A stretch of 21,952 nucleotides of DNA, from contig DNAU01000048.1 in NCBI GenBank assembly GCA_003491925.1, positions 1 to 21,952 of the forward strand. Direction: 5' to 3'. The translations under genes were made by a program, and so were the position numbers. Source of the DNA: Chloroflexota bacterium. GTDB lineage: Bacteria; Chloroflexota; Dormibacteria; Aeolococcales; Aeolococcaceae. The notes under the pieces are model-generated. The model had not been told where the DNA came from. It ran no database searches and saw nothing but the letters and a program-made list of their open reading frames with translations. Shown here in pieces: positions 20,367 to 21,952 of this stretch (positions are counted from its first letter, which is position 1; every line of letters starts with the position of its first letter).

Positions 20367-21952
20367 TCACCCGGTCCCGTCTCCCGCCGACGTCCGCGCC
20401 CATGCCGCACACTCGGAGGCGAGCTGGTCGAGGCCGACGGGGCCGAGGTCGAGCGCGGCGGAGTGGAAGGCCTTCAGAGCGAAAGCTGGACCGAGACGGC
20501 GCCGCGCGTCGTCGCGAGCCCCGAGCCAGGCACGCTCTCCGACCTTGTAGGCGATTGCCTGACCCGGACGGCCAAGGTAGCGATCGAGCTCGCTGGCCAG
20601 GAAGCTGCGTGGAGAGCAGGTCCGCGTGAACAGGAACTCCCGTCCGAGCTCGGGGGTCCACATCTCCGCCGGGTGAAATCGCTCCTCGACGGGGATCCGG
20701 AGCTCGAGGTGCATGCCGATGTCGACCACCACACGGACGGCGCGCAGCAGCTGCGCACGGAAGAAGCCGAGCCGGTGCTCGGGCCTCTCGAAGTAGCCGA
20801 ATTCGTCCATCAGACGCTCCGCATACAGCGCCCACCCCTCGCCGTGGCCGCTGATCCAGACGGCGCGCTGGAACCGCGTGAGCTGGTCCTTCCGGTAGCG
20901 CACCTGCCCGATCTGGAGGTGGTGGCCGGGGACCCCCTCGTGGTAGCAGGTGGAGATCTCACCCCAGAGGGGGAAGACGGTCCTGCCCTGGGTCGGATAC
21001 CAGGTCCGGCCGGGCCGGCTGAAGTCCTCCGACGGGCCGGTGTAGTAGGCCGCCGCTGCGCCGCCGGGTGGGGCGATCATGGCCTCGACCTTCCTCACCG
21101 GCTCCGGGATGTCGAAGTGGGTTCCGTCGAGAGAGGCGACCGTCCGGTCCATCAGATCCTGGAGGAATCCGCGCAGTGCGTCCTCCCCGTGCACGGCCCG
21201 TGCCGGGTCCGACTCGAGGAGCTCGATGACCTCCGCCAGTGGCGCGCCGGGGATGATTCGGGTGGCCTCCTCGGCCATCGCCTGCTCGATGCGGTGCAAC
21301 TCCTCCCAGCCCCAGGCATACGTCTCCGGAAGGTCGATGCTCGCGCCGAGATGCTGGCGGGCGGAGCGGGAGTAGCGATCCGGACCGACCGCGTCACGCT
21401 CCGCGGGGACGGGCGCGAGCTCGTCGCGCAGCCAGTCGCTGGCGGTCGCGTAGGCCTCACTGGCTCGCCTCGCCGCCCCATCCAGCCGCCGTCGCAAGGC
21501 GTCGTCACCCCCGGGATACTTCGCCACCAGCTCGGCGAAGAAGGACGGCCGGCCGCTCTGGCCGGCCCATGTGGCCCCCTGCTCGGCACAGGCGAGCACC
21601 TGCCGGCGCGCCGGCGGGAGGCCGCGCTGCGTCGACTCCTCGAGCGATGCGCGCAGGCCCAGGACGCTCCCGGGCACGCGCTCCAAACGCGTGGCAATCG
21701 TCTCCCAGTCCCGCTCGCTCTGGCGGGGCATGAGATCGAAGACCTGCCGGATCGACTGCCATGGACTGCCCAGGACGCACAGCGTTCTCTGGGTCTCACC
21801 CGAGTCGTCGAGAGCCAGCCTCGACTCCAGCCATTCGGCGAGCACCGCCGCAGTCACACCATCCCGGCCGTTCTCGACACGCAGTGAGCGCAGCTCGCGC
21901 AATGTCGATCGGTCCAGATCACGACGCGACACCACGCCGTCGGGCGAGTAGT
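20367..21952 (-). CDS. DUF885 family zinc-metallopeptidase-like protein, 5' end outside window
   Basis: The frame is open to the window edge. A GTG at 21935 would give 522 residues, but codons upstream still read in frame (YSPDG, resembling the 'LSPEG' segment that follows the N-terminus in this family), so some tens of N-terminal residues are probably missing. Numbered from 21935, the hallmark HEGVPGHHLQ is at 332-341 (HExxxxHH, zinc site) and SGHGEGWALYAERLMDEFGY at 362-381 supplies the next acidic ligand. PGGAAAAYYTGPSEDFSRPG (290-309) precedes them. DUF885 proteins resemble M32-type carboxypeptidases in fold and motif, but their substrates are mostly unknown. No signal peptide can be judged. 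The protein ends at TGA 20367-20369. Confidence 0.88.
   Translation of the reverse strand, partial: YSPDGVVSRRDLDRSTLRELRSLRVENGRDGVTAAVLAEWLESRLALDDSGETQRTLCVLGSPWQSIRQVFDLMPRQSERDWETIATRLERVPGSVLGLRASLEESTQRGLPPARRQVLACAEQGATWAGQSGRPSFFAELVAKYPGGDDALRRRLDGAARRASEAYATASDWLRDELAPVPAERDAVGPDRYSRSARQHLGASIDLPETYAWGWEELHRIEQAMAEEATRIIPGAPLAEVIELLESDPARAVHGEDALRGFLQDLMDRTVASLDGTHFDIPEPVRKVEAMIAPPGGAAAAYYTGPSEDFSRPGRTWYPTQGRTVFPLWGEISTCYHEGVPGHHLQIGQVRYRKDQLTRFQRAVWISGHGEGWALYAERLMDEFGYFERPEHRLGFFRAQLLRAVRVVVDIGMHLELRIPVEERFHPAEMWTPELGREFLFTRTCSPRSFLASELDRYLGRPGQAIAYKVGERAWLGARDDARRRLGPAFALKAFHSAALDLGPVGLDQLASECAAWARTSAGDGTG

Overview
The window is about 22 kb of very GC-rich DNA (roughly 70% overall, with G or C at most third codon positions). 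It is densely packed with bacterial chromosomal genes that use many GTG starts and 1-8 nt stop/start overlaps. Several genes have a TANNNT -10 box only 6-9 nt upstream of the start codon, which suggests leaderless or nearly leaderless mRNAs. The gene set (Ctc-type L25, LytR-CpsA-Psr protein, ExxxD-type CDF transporter, COG3375-like GNAT protein, membrane FMN carrier) fits a high-GC soil lineage such as Actinomycetota, Chloroflexota or Dormibacterota. I cannot place it more exactly from sequence alone. No rRNA, tRNA, IS element, phage gene or CRISPR array was found.

Left part (1-5.6 kb): the 3' end of rplY; a 335-nt gap with a strong hairpin; a GlsB/YeaQ-type small membrane protein followed by a histidine phosphatase; a convergent folC-like gene; and, divergent from it, an LCP-family gene translationally coupled to a membrane-anchored beta-propeller gene. 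That pair has a hairpin-rich leader and ends in a strong hairpin. Next to it lie two interlocking inverted repeats with pseudoknot topology.

Middle (5.7-12 kb, minus strand): an FtsH-type AAA+ metalloprotease, then a redox block. The block reads, in transcription order, small ORF, quinone reductase, haem/FAD ferric-reductase-like membrane protein, FMN-binding carrier with the SGAT flavinylation motif, and ApbE flavin transferase. The last three are tightly coupled and would form a transmembrane electron-transfer route with a covalently bound FMN.

Right-centre (12-16 kb, plus strand): a divergent operon of marR (frameshifted by one base in a G run), a 14-TM DHA2-type MFS exporter and an adenine deaminase-type enzyme, followed by a lone 102-residue orphan gene.

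Right part (16-22 kb, minus strand): a three-gene overlapping operon of an N-succinylamino-acid racemase/OSBS-type enolase, a GNAT acyltransferase and an M20 (carboxypeptidase G2-like) deacylase. This matches the known irreversible D- to L-amino-acid conversion pathway. Upstream lie a CDF metal exporter with an ExxxD site and a DUF885 metallopeptidase-like gene cut by the window edge.
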